A DNA stretch of 64,000 bases from an uncultured Collinsella sp. GTDB lineage: Bacteria > Actinomycetota > Coriobacteriia > Coriobacteriales > Coriobacteriaceae. The number at the start of each line of letters is the position of its first letter. The first letter of the stretch is position 1. The stretch lies in the NCBI GenBank assembly GCA_934654795.1, contig CAKUGT010000006.1, positions 1-64,000 of the forward strand, read 5' to 3'. Of the stretch, positions 57,810-64,000 are shown piece by piece. The position numbers were made by a program, and so were the translations under genes. The notes beneath the pieces are model-generated. The model saw nothing but the letters and a program-made list of their open reading frames with translations, was not told the origin of the DNA and ran no database searches.

Positions 57810-58455
57810 GGTAATAGTCCAGCTTCTTTTCGGCAGCGCCCAGCAGCATCTCGACTACGAAGTTAAAGACCCAGTAGATCAGCGCTGCAATCGCAAACGG
57901 CACCATGCTCACCTGCGAGGCGACCAGTGCCTTGGCCGTCGAGAACATCTCGCCCACGCCGATGGCAAACGCCAGCGACGTGTCCTTGACCAGCGTGATG
58001 ATCTCGTTGCCCATCGCCGGCAAAATGCGCTTGGCGACCTGCGGCATCACGATATACAAAAACGTCTGCATGCGCGAATAGCCCAGTACCTCGGCGGCCT
58101 CGTATTGACCGCGCGGAATGGATTGCAGGCCCGAGCGATAGATCTCGGCAAAGTAGCCGGCATAGTTGATGATGAACGCCACGACGCACGCCGTCCACTT
58201 GGAATCAGGCGTGAGCGAAATGCCAAACACGTAGTACGGGGCAAAGTAGATGGCAAACATCTGCAGCATGAGCGGCGTGCCGCGCATGACCGAGATATAG
58301 ATGCGCGCAATCCAGCGAAGCGGCGCGATTTTGCTCATGCGCATAAACGCCACAGGGATTCCCAGCGGAATCGACCCGAGCAGCGTCAGCACAAACAGCT
58401 GCAAGCTGACCAGGAAACCCTGGCCAAGCATCTGCATCATGACTTGGATAGACAA
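57802..58455 (-). CDS. Polar amino-acid ABC transporter permease
   Basis: A 217-residue HisMQ-type permease with five membrane segments. The family motif EAAEVLGYSRMQTFLYIVMPQ contacts the ATPase; YAGYFAEIYRSGLQSIPRGQ is typical. I chose the TTG at 58455, since GAGAGGGTAGG lies directly before it and the later ATG pair (58440, 58437) is too far from it. One permease gene is present, so it should work as a homodimer. It follows the binding-protein gene after a 150-bp spacer with a large hairpin. Confidence 0.88.
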   Translation of the reverse strand: MSIQVMMQMLGQGFLVSLQLFVLTLLGSIPLGIPVAFMRMSKIAPLRWIARIYISVMRGTPLMLQMFAIYFAPYYVFGISLTPDSKWTACVVAFIINYAGYFAEIYRSGLQSIPRGQYEAAEVLGYSRMQTFLYIVMPQVAKRILPAMGNEIITLVKDTSLAFAIGVGEMFSTAKALVASQVSMVPFAIAALIYWVFNFVVEMLLGAAEKKLDYYHD

Positions 58456-58506
58456 CCTACCCTCTCTTTCACAGCAACAGAACAGCAAACCCAATGCTAA
58501 AGCGGG

Positions 58507-58601
58507 TTTTCCAGGTGCCCGGGTTTGCCGTGAAAGAGGAGCGCCGCGTACTAAATGTACGCAAGCGACGGTTTGAACGGCAAAATCGGGTGCCTGGGAA
58601 A
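58507..58601 (-). repeat. Large imperfect hairpin between binding-protein and permease genes
   Basis: Arms of 25 bp (58507-58531 and 58577-58601) pair with about four mismatches. Inside, GCGTAC-TAAAT-GTACGC (58546-58562) pairs perfectly. The position suits a processing or attenuation site giving more binding protein than permease and ATPase, as in other ABC operons. Confidence 0.6.
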
Positions 58602-58605
58602 GCCG

Positions 58606-59466
58606 CTATTTGAGAACCCAGTTGTCGAAGGAAAGACCGTAATCTGCGTATTTATCGCAGAGGTCCTTGACCGTGCCGTCCTCGTAGAGCGCCTTGAGCG
58701 ACTCGGTTACAGCATCGGCCGACTTGGTGTCGCCCTTCTTAAAGCCGACGGCGTAGTGCTCGCTGGACAGCGGCTCATCAAGCTGCGTGTAAGCATCGGG
58801 CTTGGCGGCAAGCTGATACTGGGCAATCGAAAGGTCGCACGCCACGGCATCGACCGCACCGCTCTCGAGCTGCATAAAGGCCGTGTTGTACTCGCCAATG
58901 GTATCGAGCGTGGCAAACGTCGCCGCCAGATCCTTCTGGTCACCCTCGAGCACGTCCTGCGCAGCGGAATCAGTCTGGGTAATCACTGTCTTGCCGGCAA
59001 GATCGTCCCAGCTCTTGATACCCGCGTCCTTCTTGACCACGAGCACCTGCTCGTTGAGCATGTACGGATCGGAGAACGTGTAGTCGTCCTCGCGGCCCTC
59101 CATAGTAAAGCCGTTCCAGATGCAGTTGATGGCACCCGAGTTGAGCAGCGTGTCCTTGGCATCCCAGTCGATAGCCTCATACTCAACGTCCCAGCCCTGC
59201 TTGTCGGCAACGGCCTTGGCAAGATCGAGGTCAAAACCGGTGTACTCGCCATCGTCGCCTACAAAGCCATACGGAGGATAGGACTTGTCAAAGCCCACGA
59301 CGAGCTTCTTGGACTCCGCAGCGCCCTTCACGTCCTTGGCTGCGGCAGAACCGGCAGCGGAGCCCTTGCCGGCACCACCGCCGCAGCCGACAAGACCAAG
59401 GCCAAGCACCGTGGCAAGCGAGCCGGCTAGACCAACAAACTGACGACGAGACATATCGGTATTCAT
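58606..59466 (-). CDS. Amino-acid ABC transporter substrate-binding lipoprotein, Tat-type signal
   Basis: 286 residues. The signal MNTDMSRRQFVGLAGSLA carries a twin-arginine motif (SRRQFVGL) and a lipobox ending LVGC, so it appears to be exported folded by Tat and lipidated. A Gly/Ala/Ser-rich linker precedes a type II binding domain (SBP_bac_3): VVGFDKSYPPYGF, GFDLDLAKAVAD, NCIWNGFTMEGRED, and the C-terminal LKALYEDGTVKDLCDKY. It binds a polar amino acid; the specificity is unknown. Start follows GAGGGGG. First gene of the transporter operon; a CACTTTA/TAAAGTG palindrome lies in its leader. Confidence 0.92.
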   Translation of the reverse strand: MNTDMSRRQFVGLAGSLATVLGLGLVGCGGGAGKGSAAGSAAAKDVKGAAESKKLVVGFDKSYPPYGFVGDDGEYTGFDLDLAKAVADKQGWDVEYEAIDWDAKDTLLNSGAINCIWNGFTMEGREDDYTFSDPYMLNEQVLVVKKDAGIKSWDDLAGKTVITQTDSAAQDVLEGDQKDLAATFATLDTIGEYNTAFMQLESGAVDAVACDLSIAQYQLAAKPDAYTQLDEPLSSEHYAVGFKKGDTKSADAVTESLKALYEDGTVKDLCDKYADYGLSFDNWVLK

Positions 59467-59484
59467 GGTATTCCCCCTCGATAG

Positions 59485-59504
59485 CACTTTAGTTAGGTAA
59501 AGTG
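59485..59504. promoter_or_regulatory. Palindromic operator in the ABC transporter leader
   Basis: CACTTTA-GTTAGG-TAAAGTG, about 12-31 bp downstream of the predicted transcription start, so it fits repressor binding. An extra half-site CACTTTACC lies in the promoter spacer (59529-59537). Related palindromes stand upstream of ilvE and of the aminotransferase at 62294. Confidence 0.55.
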
Positions 59505-59522
59505 AGTCATGTAACGTTCAGA

Positions 59523-59551
59523 ATCATACACTTTACCTTGATGGAGCACAA
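59523..59551 (-). promoter_or_regulatory. Predicted promoter of the amino-acid ABC operon
   Basis: On the minus strand, -35 TTGTGC (59546-59551), 17-bp spacer and -10 TATGAT (59523-59528). Confidence 0.5.
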
Positions 59552-59559
59552 GGTTGGGG

Positions 59560-59702
59560 CTCCCGGTTGGGCGGCACCCGGCGCGGAGTTTAATTTGCTG
59601 CCCTACAGTCCTGCTCACGACGGAGAGCACATTAAGTGCTCTCCTGTTCGTGCGGAACTCGCGACAAATTTAACTCCGCGCCGGGTGCCGCCCAACCGGG
59701 AG
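59560..59702. repeat. 143-bp nested inverted repeat
   Basis: Outer arms of 38 bp (59560-59597 and 59665-59702; CTCCCGGTTGGGCGGCACCC at the left end) pair with a single mismatch. Inside is a perfect 9-bp hairpin, GGAGAGCAC-ATTAA-GTGCTCTCC (59622-59644). It lies directly upstream of the ABC transporter promoter and has the same plan as 15254-15378. Confidence 0.85.
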
Positions 59703-59807
59703 ACAACGTGCTCGGGGCCTTAAATAGGCGTCCTCTCCAAACGAGCTCGTTAAATGCACGGTACAATTGCTTCGGACTTTTCTTTTTCTTTAATAGTGGG
59801 GTTATTG

Positions 59808-61241
59808 ATGGCAGAATCTCGTGCGGAGCGTAAGGCTCGTCGTGCTTTGATCGAGGCGGCTGAGGGGTCGGAGGAGAAAAAATCTTCTAAGAAATCCAAG
59901 TCGTCTCAGGATGCGAAGGGCAAGGCTAAGGCCAAGCGCCCCAGTTCTCGTCGGAGCGAGGACAAGGCATCTCAGACTCGCTCCAAGCGCTCGCATAAAG
60001 ATCCGGTTTCGTCTGCGCGTAAGGCTGTGGATCCCAAGTCTCCCTGTTCAATCATGAAAGCTTGTGGTGGGTGCACGGCGCTCAATCGTCCTTATAAGAA
60101 GCAGTTGGCGGCCAAGCAGGCTGCTATGGAGGAGCTGTTTGCTGAGCTCTGTGAGCGCGAGGGTGTTGCCGTTGATCCCATTCGTGGTATGGGTGTCACC
60201 CTGGGCGACCCGGGCAAGTATCCTGCGCCGCGTGGTTTTCGTCATAAGGCCGCCACACCGTTTGCTCCTGGTAAGGAGGGTGCTGTCCGCTGTGGCTTCT
60301 TTGAGCGCGGCACGCACAAAATCGTCGCCGTTCCCAAATGCCCCGTTGAGGCGCCGGGCGCTCGTCAGATTCTCAACGGCATCGCTCGCGAGGCCGAACG
60401 TCTGCACATTCCCGCCTTTAACGAAGACAAGCATCTGGGGCTGCTTCGCTATGCCGTCGTTCGCTGCGGCTGGCGTACCGACCAGGTCATGGTTACGCTC
60501 GTGACCGCTCAGCGCGACCTGCCGCATGCGCAGGAGTTCTTTGAAGCCGTCGCGGCGCTTGATCCGCATATCGTCACCGTCGCTCAGAACATCAACGGAC
60601 GCCCTGGAAATGCCATCTTGGGCGAGGAGACCCGTATCGTCTATGGCGCCGAATGCATGCGCGACCAGCTACTCGGTTGCGAATTCGACATCTCCCCTAC
60701 CGCGTTCTATCAGACCAACCCGCAGCAGACCGAACTGCTCTATCAACTCGCCATTGACGGTATGGATCTGCAGCAGGGTGACGTACTCATGGATGCCTAT
60801 TGCGGTAGCGGAACTATCGGCCTGTGCGCAGCTAAAGATGCCCAGGACAAAGGTGTCGGCATTATGCTGCTCGGTGTTGAGCGCAACCCCGCCGGCATTG
60901 CCGACGCACGTCGCAATGCCGAGCTCAACGGACTCACCCGCAGTGCTTGGTTTATGGCCGACGACGCCACCGATTACATCCTGGACGCTGCCGACAACAA
61001 CGAGCGGATCGACGTCCTTTCCATCGACCCGCCGCGCGCCGGCTCCACCCCCGAGTTCCTCGAAGCCGCCTGCGCACTCAAGCCGCGCCGCATCACCTAT
61101 ATCAGCTGTAACCCCGTGACCCAAGAGCGCGACCTGCACCAGCTCCTCGACGGAGGCTATCGCCTGCTCAAGATCACGCCCGTCGACATGTTCCCCCATA
61201 CCGACCACACCGAAACCGTAGCGGTCCTCGAACGCCGCTAA
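59808..61241 (+). CDS. rlmD: 23S rRNA (uracil-C5)-methyltransferase, RlmD/RumA family
   Basis: 477 residues. Residues 1-85 are a Lys/Ser/Arg-rich disordered extension in place of a typical TRAM domain. Then come the iron-sulfur cysteines (PCSIMKACGGC), a central domain and a SAM-dependent methyltransferase domain: FYQTNPQQTELLY, MDAYCGSGTIGL, IDPPRAG and the catalytic Cys in YISCNPVTQERDL. It methylates a uridine of 23S rRNA. The start MAESRAERKA is in frame after GTGGGG; upstream codons have no homology. The first ~180 codons use many T-ending codons (GCT, CGT, TCT), unlike the C-ending usage of the rest. Monocistronic. Confidence 0.88.
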   Translation: MAESRAERKARRALIEAAEGSEEKKSSKKSKSSQDAKGKAKAKRPSSRRSEDKASQTRSKRSHKDPVSSARKAVDPKSPCSIMKACGGCTALNRPYKKQLAAKQAAMEELFAELCEREGVAVDPIRGMGVTLGDPGKYPAPRGFRHKAATPFAPGKEGAVRCGFFERGTHKIVAVPKCPVEAPGARQILNGIAREAERLHIPAFNEDKHLGLLRYAVVRCGWRTDQVMVTLVTAQRDLPHAQEFFEAVAALDPHIVTVAQNINGRPGNAILGEETRIVYGAECMRDQLLGCEFDISPTAFYQTNPQQTELLYQLAIDGMDLQQGDVLMDAYCGSGTIGLCAAKDAQDKGVGIMLLGVERNPAGIADARRNAELNGLTRSAWFMADDATDYILDAADNNERIDVLSIDPPRAGSTPEFLEAACALKPRRITYISCNPVTQERDLHQLLDGGYRLLKITPVDMFPHTDHTETVAVLERR

Positions 61242-61256
61242 TCCACCGGCACAAGA

Positions 61257-61286
61257 AAGGGGGCGGCCCGTCTGGACCGCCCCCTT
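61257..61286. terminator. Bidirectional terminator, rlmD / PHP gene
   Basis: Arms AAGGGGGCGG/CCGCCCCCTT, 10-nt loop, between convergent genes. On the minus strand TCTTGT follows. Confidence 0.7.
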
Positions 61287-61306
61287 CACTTGGTTTATGA
61301 ACGCCG

Positions 61307-62128
61307 TTACATGCCCTTGCGCAGGTCGCAGACGCCGGCTGCCGCCATCTCGCGAAGCAGCGTCTCGCGATCGCGCGTCACAATCAAATCCAACGGGAAG
61401 TGAATCTCGTCGAGCATCTTGCGGGCATGGTCGAGCTTGCCAATTGCCATGCCAATGTGGGCATCGGTCGACACGCCAATGCCAACGCCCAGCTCGGCGC
61501 AGCGCTCGGCGATCTTGCGGCATACGGCCCAATGCTCAGTGTCGGCACCGTGCTCAAGGCTATGGTTGTTGATCTCGATAATCTTGTGCTTGGCCTTGGC
61601 CGCCAACAGCACCTCATCGACATCGAACGGCACGCCCGAACGCCCCGTATGCCCAAGCATGAACACCTTGGGGTGCTCCACGGCATTGATGTACATCTCG
61701 GTCGTCTGGGCGAGCGTCGCGCCTTCGGCAAACTGCGGGTTATGCACGCTTGCCACCAAATAATCCAAATTACGCGTCACCAAATCGAACAGCGAATGCT
61801 CACGACTATACGAATCGCCGGCGATATTGAGCGAAACGGGAATGTCCTCGCCAAACAAGCTTCCGTCCAGCGAAACGATATCGGCCTCGGCGCCGCGGAG
61901 CACCAGCACGCCGCTCCAAATGCGCGGCCAGATATCCTGGTTAATAAAGAACTGGAAACTGCGCAGGTCATTGGGGCAAGGCGTAACCATCGAGCTTAAA
62001 TGATCGGCGGAACCGAGCACCTGAAGGCCACGCTCCGCCGCCCAATAGATGTTCTCCTCAATGGTTGAGTACGCATGCGCGGAGAACATCGTATGAGTAT
62101 GGATATCACAGGAAAGCAGGTAGGGCAT
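61307..62128 (-). CDS. PHP-domain phosphoesterase (YcdX-like)
   Basis: 273 residues with the PHP metal-binding motifs: CDIHTHTMFSAHA (HxH, motif 1), GSADHLSS (motif 2), ASVHNPQFAEG, MLGHTGRSG, EINNHSLEHG and STDAHIGMAIG. This matches the trinuclear-zinc YcdX family of phosphatases. The substrate is not established. Start MPYLLSCD with AAGGAG; the upstream extension of the frame is unrelated. It lies downstream of the aminotransferase on the same strand with 165 bp between, including a weak hairpin (62229-62259). Confidence 0.88.
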   Translation of the reverse strand: MPYLLSCDIHTHTMFSAHAYSTIEENIYWAAERGLQVLGSADHLSSMVTPCPNDLRSFQFFINQDIWPRIWSGVLVLRGAEADIVSLDGSLFGEDIPVSLNIAGDSYSREHSLFDLVTRNLDYLVASVHNPQFAEGATLAQTTEMYINAVEHPKVFMLGHTGRSGVPFDVDEVLLAAKAKHKIIEINNHSLEHGADTEHWAVCRKIAERCAELGVGIGVSTDAHIGMAIGKLDHARKMLDEIHFPLDLIVTRDRETLLREMAAAGVCDLRKGM

Positions 62129-62293
62129 CAGGTCTCCTTGTCCAGCATGGCCGTCGCGTATATTCATTGTACGCATAGCTTTCGGCAGTCGTAAAACTGC
62201 TTCATCCCAATCACACAACGGCATAGACAACGGGGTCTGGCTCAACACCAAACCCCGTTTCACGTAAAACATTGTAAGCAGAGCGCTTTACTT

Positions 62294-63478
62294 TTAACGA
62301 TACTCGTCCGCCAACTGTTTCCAAGCGGGTAGCGAATTGATAATCGTTTCGTAACTCACGCAATAGCCCAGGCGGAACCAACCAGGCATGCCAAAGCTGT
62401 CCGAGGGCACCGCAAGCAGCTCATACTTCTTCGCGCGCTCACAGAAAGCGTTCGCATCGGGCTCCAGCGCCTTCACCCACAGGTAGAATGCACCATCCGG
62501 CTCAACATAGGTGTAGCCGTACTCCGCCAGTGCATCGGTAAGCGCGGTGCGGTTGCGCGCATAGGCCTCAACGTCACTCGGTTCATCGATGCAATCGATA
62601 ATCACGCGCTGGAAGAGCGCCGGCGCACACACGAAGCCCAGCGTACGAGCGGCACCGGCAACGGCGGGCATTAGACGAACTGCCTGAGGATTCGTATCGG
62701 GAACCAGAATCCACCCCACGCGCTCGCCCGGTAGCGAAAGCGACTTGGAATACGAGTAGCACACGATGGTGTGCTCGTAGATCGAAGGCACCCAAGGCAC
62801 CTCGGTGCCATAGACAATCTCGCGATACGGCTCATCCGAGATAAGCATAATCGGATTCTCGGGATCGCGCTTGGCGTTGACCTCGCGTAAAACATTGGCC
62901 AGTCGCGTCAGTGTATCGCGCGTATACACGGCACCGGTCGGGTTGTTGGGTGAGTCGATAATGACGGCAGCCGTCTTATCGGTAATCGCCTTGAGCACGT
63001 TATCCACGCTCAACTGGAACGTATCTTCATCGGCGAGTGCCTCGACACACGTACAGCCGGCTTTCTCAATCCACACGCGATACTCCGGGAAGTACGGGGC
63101 GATAACAATGACCTCGTCACCCGGGTTCGTAACGGCATTGAGCGTGCAGGTGAGCGAAGCCGCCGCGCCCACGGTCATAAAGACATCCTTGCCCTCATAG
63201 CTCGTACCGAAGCGACGGTTGAGCGACTCAGCCACGGCGGTACGGCACTGCGGCAGGCCCGGTGCGGGCGTATATCCGTGCAGCTGCTCGCTCGGCAGTT
63301 CAAGCGCCTTTTTGATGGACTCCGCGACGGCAGCGGGAGCAGGAACACTCGGGTTGCCCAGCGAGAAATCGAACACGTTTTCCGCACCGATTTGCGCCTT
63401 GCGCTCAAGGCCATAGCTAAAAATCTCACGGATGATGGAGCTTTCCGCACCGCGAGCATACATAGTTTCGTTGATCAT
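62294..63478 (-). CDS. Class I/II PLP-dependent aminotransferase
   Basis: 394 residues of fold type I. The PLP lysine is in YSYSKSLSLPGERVGW. DSPNNPTGAVYT (Asn/Pro motif), SDEPYREI (Asp for the pyridine N), GNPSVPAP near the start and FRLGYCVS (substrate carboxylate Arg) are all present. The closest general type is the aspartate/aromatic/alanine group; the amino acid cannot be fixed by sequence. ATG follows AAAGGGG; a start 33 codons earlier lies in a palindrome and is rejected. A CTTTA-like palindrome (63511-63526) and a TACAAT box stand upstream. Confidence 0.9.
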   Translation of the reverse strand: MINETMYARGAESSIIREIFSYGLERKAQIGAENVFDFSLGNPSVPAPAAVAESIKKALELPSEQLHGYTPAPGLPQCRTAVAESLNRRFGTSYEGKDVFMTVGAAASLTCTLNAVTNPGDEVIVIAPYFPEYRVWIEKAGCTCVEALADEDTFQLSVDNVLKAITDKTAAVIIDSPNNPTGAVYTRDTLTRLANVLREVNAKRDPENPIMLISDEPYREIVYGTEVPWVPSIYEHTIVCYSYSKSLSLPGERVGWILVPDTNPQAVRLMPAVAGAARTLGFVCAPALFQRVIIDCIDEPSDVEAYARNRTALTDALAEYGYTYVEPDGAFYLWVKALEPDANAFCERAKKYELLAVPSDSFGMPGWFRLGYCVSYETIINSLPAWKQLADEYR

Positions 63479-63510
63479 CTGTTCCCCTTTCGCATAGGCG
63501 CTATTGTACG

Positions 63511-63526
63511 CTTTAGTCGAGCAAAG
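63511..63526. promoter_or_regulatory. Weak third member of the CTTTA/TAAAG operator group
   Basis: CTTTAGTCGAGCAAAG lies 33 bp upstream of the aminotransferase start and just above a TACAAT box. It matches the site at 59487-59502 at 12 of 16 positions. Confidence 0.3.
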
Positions 63527-63540
63527 TGCCGCAGCAATGT

Positions 63541-63598
63541 TGATTGGGGACAGACTTAAATGCGTGAAAACGCTCATTTAAGTCTGTCCCCAATCAAC
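63541..63598. repeat. GGGGACAG palindrome upstream of the aminotransferase gene
   Basis: Perfect 23-bp arms (63541-63563 and 63576-63598; core TTGGGGACAGACTTAAATG) with a 12-nt loop. It belongs to the GGGAC-core palindromes, here between ftsH and the aminotransferase. Confidence 0.8.
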
Positions 63599-63622
63599 AG
63601 ATGGCCCCATATCGCTCAAAAG

Positions 63623-63656
63623 AAAAAGCCTCCGCAGGTTTCCCCGCGGAGGCTTT
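63623..63656 (-). terminator. ftsH terminator
   Basis: Perfect 11-bp stem AAAGCCTCCGC/GCGGAGGCTTT (63625-63635 with 63646-63656). On the minus strand it ends in TTTTTC. Confidence 0.88.
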
Positions 63657-63667
63657 CGTGACAAAGA

Positions 63668-64000
63668 TTACTCGTCGACGTCAGTATTGCCGTCGGCCTT
63701 CTTTTCGTCAGCGCTCTCGGCATCGTCAGCATCCTCGGATGCGACGTCGGCATCCTCCTGCATGGCCGCCTGCGCAAAGGCCGCGGCATCAGCCGCCAGC
63801 TCCTCCTCGCTCATGCGAGGCGCACGCTTCTTGGCCGGCATACCGGCCGCCTTGGCATTGCGCTCCTCCTTGGCCGCCAGGATATCGCCCTCGCGCTCAA
63901 GGTAGGCATCCCACTCATTGTCGAGCAGGGCGTTCACGGCGTCGCCTTCGACGGTCTCGCGCTCAAGCAGCACCTTCGCCATCAGATCGAGCTGATCGCG
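63668..64000 (-). CDS. ftsH: C-terminus of FtsH-type AAA+ zinc metalloprotease (partial)
   Basis: The last 110 residues of a protein whose 5' part lies beyond the window. RDQLDLMAKVLLERETVEGD and ALLDNEW match the helix that ends the FtsH peptidase domain. A tail of ~80 residues follows, first mixed charge, then strongly acidic (EDADVASEDADDAES; DEKKADGNTDVDE), a longer tail than in E. coli. FtsH degrades membrane and regulatory proteins at the cytoplasmic membrane. The assignment rests on this short part; other AAA+ proteases are unlikely. Confidence 0.75.
   Translation of the reverse strand, partial: RDQLDLMAKVLLERETVEGDAVNALLDNEWDAYLEREGDILAAKEERNAKAAGMPAKKRAPRMSEEELAADAAAFAQAAMQEDADVASEDADDAESADEKKADGNTDVDE

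Larger units (their letters stand above)
59467..59807. other. 341-bp divergent region, ABC transporter / rlmD
   Basis: Contains the operator 59485-59504, the transporter promoter 59523-59551 and the nested inverted repeat 59560-59702. About 100 AT-richer bases before rlmD hold its unassigned promoter. The small open frames across the inverted repeat have no ribosome binding site. Confidence 0.6.

Noticed and set aside
59502..59833. Small frames over the 59560-59702 inverted repeat
   Set aside because: Their sequence is dictated by the palindrome; no ribosome binding site.

Overview
The window looks like a stretch of a Collinsella-type genome (Coriobacteriia, Actinomycetota; gut commensal). 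This is inferred from the high-GC coding DNA, the purine-rich ribosome binding sites, the gene mix (coriobacterial MFS/amidohydrolase and PTS operons, split transketolase, FusA2-like EF-G, TadA) and the many small palindromic repeats at gene ends. I see no rRNA, insertion sequence, prophage or CRISPR array.

Layout. 1-11236 is the 5' portion of a giant surface adhesin on the minus strand (at least 3745 residues, running off the left edge). It has a signal peptide, a fibro-slime/PA14-like head, Cna-B, FctA-type isopeptide and DUF11 modules, and a predicted promoter whose spacer contains a run of eight G, which suggests phase variation. 11.5-18.3 kb holds a TadA-glycerate kinase fusion, tRNA-Ser(UGA), TetR, LemA, IlvE, a DedA protein and CysE. 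18.4-22.7 kb is a MarR-controlled operon for a heterodimeric ABC exporter. 22.8-28.1 kb holds small proteins, a nitroreductase, a degenerate NtrC-type regulator, YeiH and a GntR regulator. 28.2-38.2 kb holds GlmS, two paralogous MFS transporters, a PRD/BglG-type regulator and an amidohydrolase. The MFS/amidohydrolase genes share a palindromic site with the regulator region.

38.6-44.8 kb is an L-rhamnose catabolic locus: LacI repressor, rhamnulokinase, rhamnulose-1-P aldolase and an isomerase of the fucose/arabinose family instead of RhaA, plus a HAD phosphatase. 45.0-45.9 kb is a lone LarE. 46.0-53.4 kb is a PTS operon (IIBC, GatZ-like protein, F6P-aldolase/transaldolase, split transketolase, IIA) divergent from its LacI regulator. 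The rest holds a secreted nuclease, an EF-G-like GTPase, a polar amino-acid ABC transporter with a Tat-type lipoprotein, RlmD, a PHP phosphoesterase, an aminotransferase and the C-terminus of FtsH.

Intergenic DNA is unusually structured. There are three sense-oriented copies of a terminator-like element right after stop codons, two copies of a ~265-bp composite of nested hairpins, several GGGAC/GTCCC palindromes and two very large nested inverted repeats. Candidate operators tie LacI to rhaB, the PRD regulator to both MFS operons, and three amino-acid genes (ilvE, the amino-acid ABC transporter, an aminotransferase) to one another.
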